Source of the DNA: Sthenelais limicola | Taxonomy: Eukaryota > Annelida > Polychaeta > Phyllodocida > Sigalionidae | Reading direction: 5' to 3' | Length of the DNA stretch: 64,000 bases | NCBI GenBank assembly: GCA_942159475.1 | Contig: OW804096.1 | Span: forward strand, 109,652,194 to 109,716,193 | In this document: piece after piece, positions 62,502-64,000 of the stretch | Numbering within the stretch: position 1 is the stretch's first letter | Layout: each line of letters begins with the position of its first letter | Notes under the pieces: model-generated | What the model saw: the letters and a program-made list of their open reading frames with translations, nothing else | Told to the model about the DNA's origin: nothing | Databases searched by the model: none | Program-made: the position numbers and the translations under genes

Positions 62502-63071
62502 GGCCCATGCTGTAGCTGCCATCCTCGCTCAAGCGGACGCTGCGTCCGTTGCCACAGTGGAGGGCCCTGTACAGGCAGCTGTCAGAACCGCAACTGTCGC
62601 TGGAACGCCAACAAGGTGCGTTCTTACCGTCGCCAAGAGAAATACAAGACTAGGGCGTGGCCATATTGGACGATATCCGCCACTCAGGAGGAGGATATGA
62701 GAGCGCACCACAGAGAGCCATTGCAGGTGGAAAGTGGGTTTGATGAGACGCCCTGGATTTCTTCCCGTGGAACAGCGGACGAGGACGAATCCTTGGGAAC
62801 ACTGATGCAAGACCAGCAAAATGATTATTTATACGCCAGCCCGATGGAGAACGAAGCCTTACAATGCATCGAAGAGGACCAGGAAGATGGTCCGCTTAAA
62901 GATGAAGCTTATGAATTGTTGGACCATGATGTGGAGAACGATTCAGGAAAAACAAATGGTGCACAGCAAGAACTGAGCTTAGAAAAAGCGTCGAAGCTGT
63001 CCGAAGCTGACTCAGAATGTTTAATAGAAGAGAAAGGTCCTACAGACGAATATGACGGAGATACAGAATAA
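62502..63071 (+). CDS. E55: last terminal exon, CXC-like Cys-rich domain with acidic tail
   Basis: 189 codons after ggaatattttcag, again phase 0. Residues 3-35 hold eight Cys in the order CC-x-C-x7-C-x2-C-x5-C-x3-C-x4-C followed by R-W-N; the second half resembles the CXC (tesmin/TSO1 or MSL2-type) pattern, where such cysteines bind zinc clusters and contact DNA. A basic stretch follows (NANKVRSYRRQEKYK), then about 130 residues rich in Asp, Glu and Gln. No C2H2 finger. Stop overlaps an AATAAA (63067-63072); another is at 63825-63830. Family assignment is tentative; exon status is firm by phase and position. Confidence 0.82.
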   Translation, partial: GPCCSCHPRSSGRCVRCHSGGPCTGSCQNRNCRWNANKVRSYRRQEKYKTRAWPYWTISATQEEDMRAHHREPLQVESGFDETPWISSRGTADEDESLGTLMQDQQNDYLYASPMENEALQCIEEDQEDGPLKDEAYELLDHDVENDSGKTNGAQQELSLEKASKLSEADSECLIEEKGPTDEYDGDTE

Positions 63072-64000
63072 ATTAAACGTTAATCACTTGTCTAGTGAGT
63101 TGTTTTTGTTTTGAGAAAGAAATATCAAATTCAAAGAGGTATTATGAAAGAGCTATTATTCGGAAATATTCAGTCAATGTTGCCTATATGTAATCGAACA
63201 GTGCCTTCTGGGCCTCGGGGTAATTATCAAATATAAAGTTTGGAAAGACCTCATGATTTGAAGGTATTTAAATTTCAGTAAAAAGTGGAACCAAATTTCA
63301 GTGCACCACCAGCCATAGTAATTCCAGTGGTTGCTAGACTCACAACCCCATATTTCAAATTTACCTAGGAATTTTAGTAACATGTTTATCTAAATGCATT
63401 GCACCAGATAAAGCCCATAGCAGTCGCGTTTATTTAGAAATGTATTATTTGCCCCGGTTTTCCAGTTTCACTCATGTTGTTTCACTCAAGAATTGGATCC
63501 GCAGCATTCCCATGACTAATTTAAACACATTATAATTTGTATTTGCACTCTACGTAGACAAAGCGATATTCTCTCACCCTGCTTCACAACCTATTCCTGA
63601 AGATATGCCACGAATCTGAGCCTCTTATGATCTTATGTTGTCATCATTTTGTAATACTAATTCTAAGTACACTGCATTTGATAGAAAAAAAGGACCTGCA
63701 TAATGAGTGTCTCTTTTTGATACAGATGAAAGTAACTCAATACACTGACCTATATCTCCTAATCTTAGATACACTTTGATACGGTGGTTATGTTTGTTTT
63801 TATCTATTTGAAATCTGTAATAACAATAAATGAAGAGCTGAGATTTAACCCAATTTAGATGTTTAAGCTTTAAAAGCTCTCTACATTCAGAGTTAAAAAT
63901 GAAAAGTGTGTTGCAGTTGCAACTCAGTCACCATGTATTGCATTTAGTTGTATACATCAATATGATTGGTATATACAGAATGTTTTATGAAGATTGTTAA
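63072..64000. other. Sequence after the last recognised exon
   Basis: AT-rich, with AATAAA at 63825-63830 as possible distal signal for E55. No further exon before the window ends; whether the array goes on is unknown. Confidence 0.5.

Larger units (their letters stand above)
1..63071 (+). other. Array of alternative 3'-terminal exons of one zinc-finger transcription-factor gene
   Basis: At least 56 exons lie on the same strand. Each has an upstream pyrimidine tract and AG, an open frame that starts in phase 0 directly after the AG, and an in-frame stop; many have AATAAA downstream. Most encode two C2H2 fingers joined by an HTGEKP/HSGERP linker, with a short divergent leader and tail. There is no conserved start Met, no promoter-like break and no BTB domain inside the array, so these are not separate genes. 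The closest known architecture is the arthropod lola/mod(mdg4)/broad type, where common BTB exons are spliced to alternative zinc-finger tails. The common 5' part is inferred to lie left of the window. The array, phase and strand are seen directly; membership in one transcript is inference. Confidence 0.88.

Noticed and set aside
1..63071. Cluster of dozens of separate small zinc-finger genes
   Set aside because: No conserved start codons or promoters; several units have no Met before the fingers (E3, E10, E21, E23, E30, E37), and all open in phase 0 directly after a splice acceptor.
1..63071. Mutually exclusive internal exons of the Dscam type
   Set aside because: Each unit ends in a stop codon and many have a poly(A) signal, so they are terminal exons.

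Overview
This window is from an animal (eukaryotic) genome. It is AT-rich, has no operon-like packing, and is built from exons with clear pyrimidine-tract/AG acceptors, stop codons and AATAAA signals. The species cannot be fixed from the sequence. Several MITE-like elements, long poly-C tracts and scattered motifs such as acatgta and taggcctac suggest a marine invertebrate, but this is a weak guess.

Almost everything recognisable belongs to one system: a plus-strand array of alternative 3'-terminal exons. I find 54 complete C2H2 zinc-finger exons (E1 to E54), the end of one more cut by the left edge (E0), and a final Cys-rich exon without C2H2 fingers (E55). Each begins right after a splice acceptor, opens in phase 0, runs 68 to 189 codons and ends in a stop codon; none has an internal splice donor of its own. 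The common 5' exons (a BTB/POZ or other oligomerisation domain would be expected from lola and mod(mdg4)-type genes of arthropods) are not in the window and must lie to the left. The layout predicts one transcription unit in which one upstream donor can be joined to any of about 55 different DNA-binding tails.

Layout: 0-7 kb holds E0-E10, recent tandem copies (E1/E2, E3/E5, E6-E10) plus decayed exons. 7-20 kb holds E11-E28, diverse two-finger exons, some under 100 bp apart. 20-27 kb holds E29-E35, a young subfamily with conserved pre-acceptor sequence and one hybrid exon (E34). 27-31 kb holds E36-E40. 32-37 kb holds pairs E41/E42 and E43/E44 with decayed relatives. 37-43 kb holds E45-E49. From 43 kb the spacing grows to 2-5 kb, the architecture changes to two fingers plus a CxC...H...C half-finger (E50, E51) and then three fingers (E52-E54), and the spacers fill with tandem repeats and MITE-like elements. 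The array ends at 62.5 kb with E55, an eight-cysteine domain with an acidic tail. No other convincing protein-coding gene, rRNA, tRNA or CRISPR was seen.
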